A DNA stretch of 64,000 nucleotides from Coniella vitis (lineage: Eukaryota > Ascomycota > Sordariomycetes > Diaporthales > Schizoparmaceae), in assembly GCA_011317545.1 (NCBI GenBank), contig WUJK01000006.1, forward strand, positions 62,001-126,000, written 5' to 3'. Made by a program: the position numbers and the translations under genes. Below are positions 46,470-57,845 of this stretch, one piece after another (the first letter of the stretch is position 1; each line of letters begins with the position of its first letter). Under the pieces are notes generated by a model, which saw only the letters and a list, made by a program, of their open reading frames with translations, had not been told where the DNA came from and ran no database searches.

Positions 46470-47310
46470 CTAAGGTTTATTACGGATAAGAAGACGATAT
46501 TTAACCTTTTATTATAGCCCTTAGAGCTTACTTCTAGTATTATTAATAGTAATTTCTTACTAAAGCTAAGAAAGTAGAATTCGTAGTTAGTAGGTTTAAA
46601 GGCGATATACTTATATAGTTTAAACCTATCCTACGAAACTTCCTAGAATTCGATACGGAAGAAACTAGAGAAGATAAGATTAATAAACTCTTTATATTAT
46701 TCGAAACCTTCGCCTAGATACTTAAGGAAACCTTTAGAAACCTTAATAAAAAATATAATATAGAATATAAGATCTCTTAACTTAAGTAAACTAAATTAGT
46801 ATCGTATTATATAATACTCTTTAGATAAATTATATTACGTTTCTATTAGAATAATAAACCCCTTATAATAGCTTATTATAATAAACTTAAAGAATCTATT
46901 AAAAACGAATTATATAAGATACCTCGATTAAAGATATTCGTAGAATTTATAATAATAATAATAGCTATCGATAACCGTAATTAGGAAAGGAATTAGGAAT
47001 AGTAAGGAAGGTAAAGACTTATTACTAACTTTATACCTAGGATTAATACCGGAAAACGATACTAACGGCTACTTTAACGTTTTATACCCCGATTGAATAA
47101 CTACTACGGAATAGCAACTAGCGGTATAATATACTTAGGCTTTATAAAGCTCGATATAGCTTAAAGGAAACCTATAAGTAAGGAATACTTTAACTATAAT
47201 AGGATAGGCTACTTTATATAAGAATACCGATAACCTAAGAAACTTAGAAAATTTAAGAAAGTCCCCGAATATTATAGGCCTACGGGTAAATATACGGCTT
47301 CGGTATACTA
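46470..47310 (+). pseudogene. Element B gag, RIP-inactivated
   Basis: A plus-strand gag-like frame with FKGD and LRNFLEFDTEETREDKI-type stretches. A CCHC zinc knuckle (now with Tyr for Cys) lies near 47170-47250. It matches the element A gag. Homology stops near 47.3 kb, where unrelated gag/pol begins. Confidence 0.65.
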
Positions 47311-47929
47311 GGGTACGAAGCTTTAATTAGTATATTCCCTTCCTATCTAGAGACTAGTATTATATAAGCGCTAAACGAGAGCGCCTTCCGAGCAGCCTAC
47401 GAGCCGCTTAAAAGACTATCGGTAATAGCACTTATATCGACGGTAGACCTATAGAAAACTCTATCTAAAGGTAGATCTTAAGTATAAGAGCTACTTAAGA
47501 GTAGCTCTTACGCTATTATATAGATATTACTCTTATTTCTCTCCTTAAATTAGTTAATAATAGAAATTAGGATTATAACTATAAACGCTCTCTCGATACC
47601 TATTTATATTTAACTAACTTCCTTTTACTTACCCTATATATCTAACGGTATTTATATACTTATTCGGTATATAGCTTTAAGATATCGTTCCCTTATAACG
47701 AGTAATTCGGGTAATTCCTTATTTAAGCGAATAATAATAATAATAATATAATAATAAATATATAATAAATAGTTACTTAAATAATAGATAAATAGCGGTA
47801 TATTATTAAACGAATAATATAATAATAGCGTAAAGATAGCGTATAAAACCTAGAAACGCTTATAATACGATTTATATAAATCGAATAATTCTATAATCTA
47901 TTATTATAAGAGCTATTAATAAATATTAG

Positions 47930-48960
47930 TAACTTAGCGGCCGAATACCCTAACCTAATACCTAATAAACTAGAAGATACTTATATCCCTACTCCTACTT
48001 CCTAAGATATAAAAGATATCGATATTAATATAAATAAGGCCTTAAAGAGTATAATTATACCTAAATATAAGCCCCTTTCTTAGCTAGCGAACTTTAAGGG
48101 TATATATATTTAATTCTTAGCTTAGGAGCGTATTATAAGGTATAAACTCGTCTAAGATACCTATTTTATCGGAAATTATATAGATAAGTTCTAAGAAATC
48201 TATAAATACCTAAAGGGAGATATAAAGGTTATAGCGTAGAGCTATTATATTATAAGAGGAGAATATAGCCTTTAGAAACCCTCCTTATTCTTATAATAGC
48301 TCTACTACCGATATTATAACGAGAACTATACTATTACTACTTTTTAAAGGCTTTATAGCTTTATTTAGAAGAAAGGCTAATCCTTCCCTAACTTCTTCTC
48401 CTAATAGGAGAAGTTACTAATAAACTCCGGCGATATAAAGTAGCCGGACTTAGCTAAGTTAATATACTTAAAGGGCGTTATTAATAGTATACTATATATA
48501 TAGCTTATTAATATAAAGGTACCGTCGATATATAATAATTAGGTAAAGAAAGCTTTCTATATCTCGGTTAAGCTAGAAAACTATATTATTATCCGAGATA
48601 ATAGTTATACTTCGCCCTTAAGCTATTTATCCGGTATTATAATATAACGCTTTAAAATAGCTTAATAAATAGGAGGAAATAAATAGAAACTATAAAACTA
48701 TTATATAGATCCTAATAGAGATATAGCTATAACTAGTATTAATATATTATAGGCTAATAAGTAATATATAAAATAGGTTAATTAAGCGGAGATTATATAT
48801 AGGAAAGAGTAGAGATTCTATTATAAATATAGATATTCGAATTATAGAATCGCTTATTACCCCCTTTTACCTATACGCCCGTTTATTACTTTAAAAGCTA
48901 TTCGGGAAACGGGAATTAATATAACCGATATTAACTTTATTAACCTTAATAATATTACCG
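47930..48960 (+). pseudogene. Second, different gag with CCHC knuckle
   Basis: A plus-strand frame unlike the A/B gag, ending in a YYKYRYSNYRIAYYPLLP-type block. This reads as a mutated CCHC knuckle followed by Pro-rich sequence. It belongs to another Gypsy-like element nested in or recombined with B. Its LTRs were not found. Confidence 0.6.
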
Positions 48961-49173
48961 AGGAATAGGAGGAAAACTAGCTACTCCTATATAAAGTTAT
49001 ATATAGGAGCTTATAAATCTCGACTTTAGCTTATAAAAAGTAAAATATTAAATAGATAGAAATTATTTTATAATAGATTTATTCTATAATTTAATTCTAT
49101 TTATCTTAATATTTATTAATTTTAATTATAACTACTATTTAGCTATAAGCGAGACGCTTATATATAAGTTAAG

Positions 49174-49700
49174 ATTATAACGGGCTAGCCCCTATAGGGC
49201 TCTAGGAATTAACTAGCGTTCCTATAGCCGTCTCCGATATACGGAACCTTTCGCTTAAGCAGTTAAGGCAAAAGGTACGTAATCTTCTAAATATATTTTA
49301 GAAGATCTAGTTAACTTATTAGGCATATTAGGCGAAGGTAATATTATAGGTAGGCCTATAATATTACCTCCCTTCTCTCCCTCTAATAACGTCGGACCCC
49401 TAAAGCTTACCCGCGATATTGCTTTATAAGCCGAAGTTTATACGGAAGGGGTATCTAAAACTTTTAGTACTCCGTAGCTCGAACTTACGACCTTAGGGTA
49501 TTTAGAAGATATATAACGGGCTAGCCCCTATAGGGCTCTAGGAATTAACTAGCGTTCCTACGGCCGTCTTCGATATACGGAACCTTTCGCTTAGGTAGTT
49601 AAGGCAAAAGGTACGCAATCTTCTGAATACGTTTTAGAAGATCTAGTTAACTTATTAAGCACGTCGGGCGAAGGCAATATCATAGGTAGGCTTATAATAA
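49174..49700 (+). repeat. 0.5-kb dispersed repeat, forward copy
   Basis: Two units beginning AACGGGCT(A/G)GCCCC (49174 and about 49513) separated by about 160 bp. Both contain ACGGAACCTTTCGCTTA. The first ends in a hairpin of GGTAATATTATAGG with its complement CCTATAATATTACC. The same array lies inverted at 54700-55224. This one is more RIP-damaged. Confidence 0.8.
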
Positions 49701-49719
49701 AGACTTCTATATATACCTA

Positions 49720-52700
49720 TCCCGCTTAAAACCCTTTATTAATTATTAAAGGAGAGAATATTATATAAATAGCCTATTATCCGCTATATAACCTACCTTA
49801 ATATAGATTTAGACGGGTATTAATATTATATTTAAGCCTATATAATCCCCCGCCTTTAATATAACCTTATTTTAGGAAACCCTTAGGTAGAAAAAGAGAG
49901 GGTAATATATATAGCTTATAAATACCGCCTAAATATTAAATAAGCCGGAAGATTAAAGGTTTAGGAATAAGGATATAGCCTTAAGAACTTTAATTATATA
50001 TCTATTAATACCTTTATTATCTAGAGTAAAATTCGGTATATAAAATACTTAAATACCGCTTAGATAACGTTTTTTAGTATTATAATAGCCGATATTATTA
50101 AAGTCCTAATATCGAAAGTAAAATCCTCGGTTAATAAGAAACTCCCCTTAGAGTATTATAATTCCGGAACCTCTTTAATAAAGAAATAGCTTTTATACTA
50201 TTATTATATAGAGAGGGAGCGGATTATAAGATCCGGCTATATAAAAAGGCGGATAAGTTTACTATAAACGCCTTAGAAGGCCCGTTATATAGGATATCTA
50301 AAGAAGAACTTATTATATTAAGGAAGACTTTTACCGAGCTATTCGATATAAGTTATATTAAAGTTAATAGCTTTTTAATAGGAGCTCTTATAATCTTTAT
50401 TAAGAAACTAAGGGGTAGTCTTCGTTTTTATATAAACTATTATATATTTAACGCTATCTCGGAAGCTAATTATTACCCGCTCCCCTTTATTAAAGAAACC
50501 TTATCTAATATTATAAATACTAAATATTTTATTAAGCTCGATATATAAGTAGCGTTTTATAAGCTTTATATTAAGGAAGGAGATAAGTAGAAGACCGCCT
50601 TTCGTATAAGGTATAGCCTCTTCGAGTAATTAATAACCTTATTCGGACTTATAAGCGCTCCCGTAATATTTTAGCGCTATATTAATAATACTTTATACCC
50701 CTATTTAGATATCTTCTACTTAGCTTATATCGATAACGTTCTAATATATACTAATAATATAGCTAAAGATTATCGAGTAAAGGTAAAGCTAGTATTATAT
50801 ACTTTTAAAATAATAGGTCTAAATTTAGATATCGCTAAATACGAATTCGGCGTAACTAAGATAAAATATTTAGGTTTTATTATTAAAGTAGGGGTAGGGA
50901 TTTATATAAACCCTAAAAAAGTATATATTATATACGATTAGGAGGCTTTAAAAATAATTAAAGGAGTTTATAACTTCCTAGGATTTATAAACTTCTATTA
51001 TTAATTTATTACTAATTATTCCGAAGTTATAAAGCCCCTCCTAACCTTAATTAAAAAGGGAGTTTTATTTAAGTTCGGAGAGTAGGAAGAAGCTATATTC
51101 GAACGGCTAAAGCGCTTCTTTATTAATAAGCCTATACTTGCTTAATAGGATCCGGATAAGGAGATAATATTAAAAGCGGATTATTCTAGGTATTTATTAA
51201 GTAGCTACCTCTCTTAAAGGGATAAATATAATATCCTCCGCCCGGTAATATATTATTTATACCGCTTAAGCTCTATAGAGTATAACTATAAAATCTATAA
51301 TAAGGAATTACTAGCTATTATTAATTATTTAAGAGTATAGGATATAAAGTTTAAAGGTATTATATTATTATTTATAATTTACTCGGATTATAAGAACCTC
51401 GAATATTTTATAATATTATAATATTTTACTAAGAGGTAAATCCGCTAATCCGAGACGATAGCTTATTTTCGATATTATTTAATCTACCGTATAGGAATAG
51501 CTAGTAAGCGTTTAAACGCGATTTTAAGGAGGGAGTAGGATATACTATATAATATATCTAATAAACGCTTCGCCGGTAAGTAAATCTAACTTTTATTATC
51601 GATAGAGATAAGCTAAATTATAATATATAATAAGCTATTATTAATAGATAGCGAGGTTTTTATATAAGAGGAGCTCTAATACTTATAGGATAATATTACC
51701 TTATATAATAAGGTTTACTCCTAGCTTATAAGTATAATCTATAAGGGTAAACGCTCTTTTCCCCCTTATAGATATCCGAAGGTAAGCTTTTTAAGGTATT
51801 TATAATAAAGTATTCGATTAATAATAAAGGATTACTTAAATTCCGCAAATAACTTTAATTACCGGATTAGGAATCTCTATATATTAAACTAATATAAAAT
51901 ATCTATAATTCTACCCTATCTAGCTACTTAAGGAGGGATATTATTATTACGATAATAACAAGGAGCTACTTCTAGCTAGATATATACTATAGTATTCGGC
52001 GGTTTATATAAAATTATAACGTTTATAAATATAAAATAGTATAAAAATATTAAAAGAAGGGCCTTCTTAAGCCCCTATTAATACTTAAGCGGGTATAAAG
52101 CGAGTTATCTATAGATTTTATAATTAACCTCCCTTATAAGGATAATATAAAAGAGGCCTATTTAATAATAATTACGGACCGATTAACGAAAGCTATTATA
52201 CTCGAAGTTATATATAGTATAAGCGCGGAAGTATATATAGAGCGGTTCTTATATTATTATTAATAGTTTTATAATTTCCCTAAGGTAATAATTAATAATC
52301 GAAGCTCGAATTAAATAGGAGGGTTTTAACGCCGATTATATAAGCTTATAAAGATAAAGTAGCGCTTAAATACTACTTTCTACCTATAAACGGATAAAGC
52401 TATAAAAAGGGTAAATTAAGAGGTTATAAACTACCTCCGAGTATTTATTATATATATATAATTAGATTAGCTAATACTCTTACCCGGCGCTTAATTAATT
52501 ATTAATAATAGGGATATTAATATAATTAGCCTTAGCCTATTTTTTATCCTATATAGCTATTATATAGATCTAATCGAATAAATAGAGTATAATATATTAA
52601 TAGCGTAAGCGCCTAGGGTTTAAGCTAAGAACTTCGTTTAATAGCTTAAAGATATAACTATTTTCGCTTAAGCTATAATAATAATTATATAATAACGAAT

Positions 52701-53290
52701 AGAAGAATCTATAAATAAGTTATAAGTAATTATAAAGCAGCTTATTAAGGGCGATAAGGTATAGCTTTCCCTATAAAATATTATTACCAATTACCCTTTA
52801 AAGAAGTTAGCCTAATTATATAAAAAGTATACTATAATATATATCGTTAGCCCTTATATAATAGAACTAAATATCCTACCGGGTATTTACCCTTATTTCT
52901 ATATAGATCTCCTAATCCGAGCTATATAAAACCCGCTCTTATTATAGGTATAAAGAGAATACCGACCTAACCCTATTATAATTAAAGAGGGAAAGGAACC
53001 CGAGTATTAAATAGAAAGTATTATTAAAATATATAATAAGCCGTATAAAGGCTATACGAAAACGGACGAAATATTATAATATAAAGTCCTAGTTAAGTAG
53101 GTTAGATAGGACTAGCTAAACTAATAGCCGTTATCCGAATTTAAAGATATAGCTACTCTTAAGGAGTTTAAGTAACGCTATAATAATACTACGAATTATA
53201 ATAGCTTAAAGTTATAGAAAAGAAGAGCGGGGAAATTAAATACTACGAATAAAAAGAAAACTATATATAAAACGCGCGCTAATATAGCTA
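49720..53290 (+). pseudogene. Ty3/Gypsy pol inside element B, RIP-inactivated
   Basis: A plus-strand frame with many stops: RT (about 50220-51150) with FTINALEGPLYRISKEEL, YPLPFIKETL and YIDNVLIY, RNase H, then integrase (about 51.75-52.65 kb). It differs in sequence from element A pol and follows the second gag. Borders are approximate. Confidence 0.75.
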
Positions 53291-54699
53291 CCTATTTATC
53301 CTTACTTACCTCCTCCTTATTATTAAAATTATTCTCCTTAGTTTTATTAGAATAAGGATTATTATTAACGCTATACTTTACTTTAATATTAATTAAGCTT
53401 TTACCCTTATTACCCCCTTTTATAAGCTTTGCTAATAAATCGGTAATATCCTCTAGCGCTACCGTTTAATAATATATAAGCTTATAGTTATAATATTAGT
53501 ATAGAGTTAATAGGATATAAATAGGGAAGGAGTAGTTAATATATATACTATAGGTATACTTATTATTTAATAACCGGATCTTATTATAACTAGCTTAAGT
53601 TTTACTTAACTTAAGTAAGTAATTATAGGTATAGTATATAGCGAGAATAATAAGGGCTTAAGGGCGGAGAGTATTTAGAGTATATAAGTATAGGAAGGCG
53701 TAAGTAAGGAAGGAGTAGTATATATTAAGGTTAGAAATATTATAGGTAAGGGAATAGTTAATTATAATAATAATAGTAATATATATCTCGTCGGTTTAAT
53801 AAAAGGGGGTATAGGAATAGCTAGAGTTCTTACCCTTCTTATTTATCCTATAAGGGAAATAACGGGCGCTAGCTATAGTAGTTAATAAGCTATAAAGGAG
53901 TAGGGGAAGCGCTATTTATTAATATTATAAAGGTAGAGGGAGAGGGGGTTCTTAGAAGCCCTTATAATATAGGGTAGGTATTACTTATCCCTAATACCCT
54001 TAGGGAGGGTAATATAGGGTCGGAGCTATAAGTTAATAGCGATAACGCTCTAAATAAGCTTATTAATAGCCTTATTAAGCTAAGCGGCGGTAGGGGCGAG
54101 GATAATAGCGGTAGGAGTAGCCGTAGCTATAGCTACAGGCGCTACCGCTATAGGAGCAGCTATAAAGCCTACGGTAATAGCGGGGGCGGTAGCGGTAGGT
54201 ATAGCGGCAGGGGCTATACTAGCTTACTTAAAGCGAATAGCAATATTTATACTACTAATAGAGCTAAGTATAAGTAGAGGACGAATAGGGAAGGCGCGAT
54301 ACTTACCTTATTATTATAATAATTAGTTTTATAAAACTTATAAGGGCTTTAGTTTAATTAAGAGGAAGGAATAACCCTTAGAATAGGAGTTAAGGGGGTA
54401 TTTATACTTTTTCGAGGCTTTAAGAGTAAAGATATCGCGCCTATAACCGCTTATTAGGTTAAAGGTATTACTATTATTCTATTAACGGATAATAGGCGGT
54501 AGAACTTATAGATTCGCCGAGAGCTAGGTTAAAGGGAGCTCCGCAGATATAAGACTCCTTTTATACTCGCTAGGCACGAGAATAAGGCTCCTTTAATAGG
54601 GTAGGCGGGCGTAGCGGCGTCGTATCGTTATACTATTTAGGTAGCTATTATACCCCTAATATACTATATACAGCTCTATAGGAGGGCGTTTAGCCTAAG

Positions 54700-55224
54700 C
54701 GGGGGGATAATATTACAGGCTCACCTGTAATATTACCTTCGCCCGATATGCCTAATAAGTTAATTAGATCTTCTAAAACATATTCAGAAGATTATATACC
54801 TTTTACTTCAACTACTTAAAAGGTTCCGTATATCGGAGGCGGCCGCAGGACGCTAGTCAATTCCTAGAGCCCCACAGGGGCCAGCCCGTTATATATCTTC
54901 TGAATATCCCAAGGTTGTAAATTCGAGCCACGGAGTGCTAAAAGTCTTAGATACCCCTTTCGTATAAACTTCGGCTTATAAAGCAACGTCGCGGGTAAGC
55001 TTTAGGGGTCCGACGTTATCAGAGGGAGAGAAGGGAGGTAATATCACAGGCCCACCTATGATATTGCCTTCGCCCGATATACCTAATAAGTTAACTAGAT
55101 CTTCTAAAACGTATTTAGAAGATTGCGTACCTTTTACCTCAACCATTCAAAAGGTTCCGTACATCGGAGGCGGCCGCAGGACGCTAGTCAATTCCTAGAG
55201 CCTCACAGGGGCCAGCCCGTTACA
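54700..55224 (-). repeat. 0.5-kb dispersed repeat, inverted copy
   Basis: Reverse complement of the 49174-49700 array with the same order of units and hairpins. It keeps two GCGGCCGC sites and much more G+C, so it suffered less RIP. Its right end at 55224 directly abuts the truncated element B LTR. Confidence 0.8.
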
Positions 55225-55225
55225 G

Positions 55226-55594
55226 ATATCGAAACTACGACGGACCGATAGGAGCTCTTATATAAGTATATTAGGATACTTAGGATAATATAATTAGGGT
55301 TAGGGTCTTAATAATTATACGATTAATAGAATCGATATCGATTATATCTACTTACTAAAATAATAGAAGGATATAAGGATAGGAGTTTATAGCTTAATAT
55401 TAGATAGTTTCCTTATAGTCTTTAGTTATAAATCTAAGTATTACTTTAAGTAATAGGGTAATCCCTCTTAATCTCTTATAATACTTAATATTACTCGATA
55501 AATATACGAAGACTTAAAGGTGTATTTCCCCCTCCTGCTAATATACAATTTACAGGTACTTCCAGAATTAGGGATTCAGGCAAGGATTATTATA
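55226..55594 (+). repeat. Element B 3' LTR, truncated
   Basis: It matches the element B 5' LTR from its GATATCGGAACTACG block to the end GGATTATTATA, and lacks the first roughly 90 bp. It is followed by CGGAG at 55595-55599. Confidence 0.85.
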
Positions 55595-55599
55595 CGGAG

Positions 55600-56962
55600 G
55601 CGTTCTAGTCCACGAGAAAGCTAAGGTGAAGGAGGACTATATTATTAAAGTGAATATAATTATCAGTTTCTCGGTTTTACGGATTAACTATTAGAGGCAA
55701 TATTATATAATGCTTTATCCGTTGGATCTTTAATAACCGAAGGTGAAGTTTATAAGCGAAGTTAGGCTCGTTACTACTTAAATTCCTTGCTATCTTCAAT
55801 ATATAATCCTTCTATTATAGTAGCCCGAAATAAGAGGCTGATAAGCAGATACTAGCTAAGGCTATTCGCAATTCTGCTTTAAGCTTAACGTCGTCTAGGT
55901 ATAATAATATAGTAGTAAGTAGCGGTATTATAACTTCTACCCGTGCCGTACTATAAAAGTTAGTTATAGTTTATATAACTCGAATTATAAGATCTTACCT
56001 CGTTATATCGTTCGGATATCTTAGGAATAACCGGCTAATAACTTATACTGCTATTATCTTTGCCCGTCTAGTCGTATATAAGTATACTGCTATCGCTAGT
56101 TAAAGAATAAGATATCCTTTAGTATTACTAGGGAGAATAGCGTTATTCTAATACAAATTATTAAGGGCAGATAGGTAGCGTTTATAATCTACTAAAACCT
56201 CTAGGGCATATATCTTAATAGGTTCCAGTAACCCCTTCTCATCCTAAGCCTATACTTAGTCCGAGAAATAATCGGGCACTTTACTAGTAAAGGAATAGAT
56301 AATAGATAGAAGGCTTAACGCGTCTGGAGAAAGCTTAGGGACTAAAGTTATATCCGTAGACCTCGAAGCAGGTCCTAGGCCGAGCTCCTTTAGTAGTCCT
56401 ATAGAGATATATTAGCCTTAAAGTGCAGAGATTCTAGTCGTTCTTACCTAAACAGAGTTCCCGGACAGCAGATAGACTAAGAAGAGCCTTTATTCTCTCC
56501 CTTAGCTCTAAGATAATAGGTCTCTTATCTATAATATATATTAGAATCTATCAACCTAATAAGACTTTTATCGTAAGTACCGTTTCCCGTTGCTGCTTCG
56601 TATACCGTACTTAGGATAGATATATTATCGGAGAGTAGTAAACGGCGAACCGCTACACGCTACACCTTTGCGTATGGAAATTCTCGAAATATTCTAGAGA
56701 CCTCATCCGCGCTAAAGTATTCTGCGTCGTTCTTAAGCTGCTGTATAGTAGCTAAAATAGAAAAGACGTTAGATTCGAAAGGCAGCAGTTTTTAAATCTC
56801 TCGTTTAAAGTCCTCGTATTACGCCGCATATTCTCGGAAAGAGGCCATATGCTGGGTAAAGGTACTTAGTAGGGGTGCTGGAGATTCCATCGCAGACGCT
56901 GCAATCAAGAGCCTGGTACGAAATTCGATTCTCCATTGATCTTTCCCAGCTGCAACCGGCAT
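55600..56962 (-). pseudogene. 5' part of the interrupted TPR-like gene
   Basis: The start ATG (56962) gives MPVAAGKDQWRIEFRTRLL and a continuous minus-strand frame with TAA and TAG codons only, plus one likely short intron near 56450-56390. Features: RIFREFPYAKV, then RVAVRRLLLSDNISILSTV. Nearer the break, LLYLDDVKLKAELRIALASI and a LHLSFLVD segment occur. The frame continues exactly into the 37387-38207 part when element B and one target copy are removed. Function is unknown. The total is about 700 codons. Confidence 0.75.
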
Positions 56963-57845
56963 CTTGTTACATATAGTTCACTGAGGGACTAGTTGCTGGC
57001 GAAGAAGTAGTATATGTCTTGATCTTGGTTATGAAGCGGGGTAAAGAGGGTCATTAATGGCTTATAGGACTTTCCCAGCCTGCTATTTCAGGCAGCCAGT
57101 CATATCACCCTCGGGGTATGTCTGAGACGATTACTATATGTAATACATTGCTATAGCCGTTCTCGTGCATTACGCCGTTCCGTTACTCTAGCACCTTTGA
57201 TCCAGTCTCTCGCAGTCTGTGCAATCAAAAGGGAGGAGCTATATATGAAGTCTCGTAGAATGTCCAGCAAGTCCGTAATAGTGATGGGATATACAAAGCA
57301 GAGGCTTTTTGGGATGTATACAAAGGCAGGTAGGGACTCTTGCTTATACACATGTACAGGCGCAGTGGAGTTCCCAGACTTGATGGGCATGAAACTGGGC
57401 TGGTGGTTCAATATCATCTCTGACATACCTACGGCGAGTGAACGACTGAGAGAGATAGCCGTATAATAATAGATACAGTGGTTCCTTTCCTAAAATAATA
57501 TAATTAATTGTCGAGGTACAAGTACAACTTCGAATTCGATGATACCTCGGGATAAGAACGAGGGTCAGAAAAGAGTTATCGGATCAGTTTTCGTAACCGG
57601 ATTGAGCTATTATGAAAACTAGAAGCAACTGAGGTTATTCATTTCATCATACGTCCAAGTCTGCTCGGGTTTCCATTTTAAAAGAAGAATATAGTCTCCA
57701 TATCCTGGTTAAAGCTGAACAGACACGCCTCCAAGCAGACAAATTCAATCCACAAACGACTTCAGTCATAATCTGCGCTATCCCCCCGAGAATTTGCAGA
57801 ATTCGTGATCAACTCTTGTTCCAAAAGACAAATAGACCAATTCCC
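56963..57845. other. 0.9-kb intergenic region
   Basis: Promoter side of the interrupted gene and 3' flank of the NLR-like gene. Two overlapping open frames near 57151-57466 show no motif. Confidence 0.5.

Larger units (their letters stand above)
38213..55594 (+). mobile_element. Ty3/Gypsy-type LTR retrotransposon B (disrupted by nested insertions)
   Basis: The outer element, coding strand plus. Its 5' LTR is 38213-38225 plus 45786-46240 (about 468 bp) and starts TGTTATAACCCAG. It is interrupted 13 bp in by element A and its target copy. The internal part begins with gag (zinc knuckle near 47.2 kb). Then other gag/pol remains follow, and a partial 3' LTR runs about 55226-55594. The 3' LTR lacks roughly its first 90 bp, which are replaced by the inverted 0.5-kb repeat. 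The whole is flanked by CGGAG. It is heavily RIP-mutated. Confidence 0.85.

Noticed and set aside
57151..57466. Overlapping 90-codon frames on both strands
   Set aside because: No recognisable feature and no splice sites linking them to a gene.
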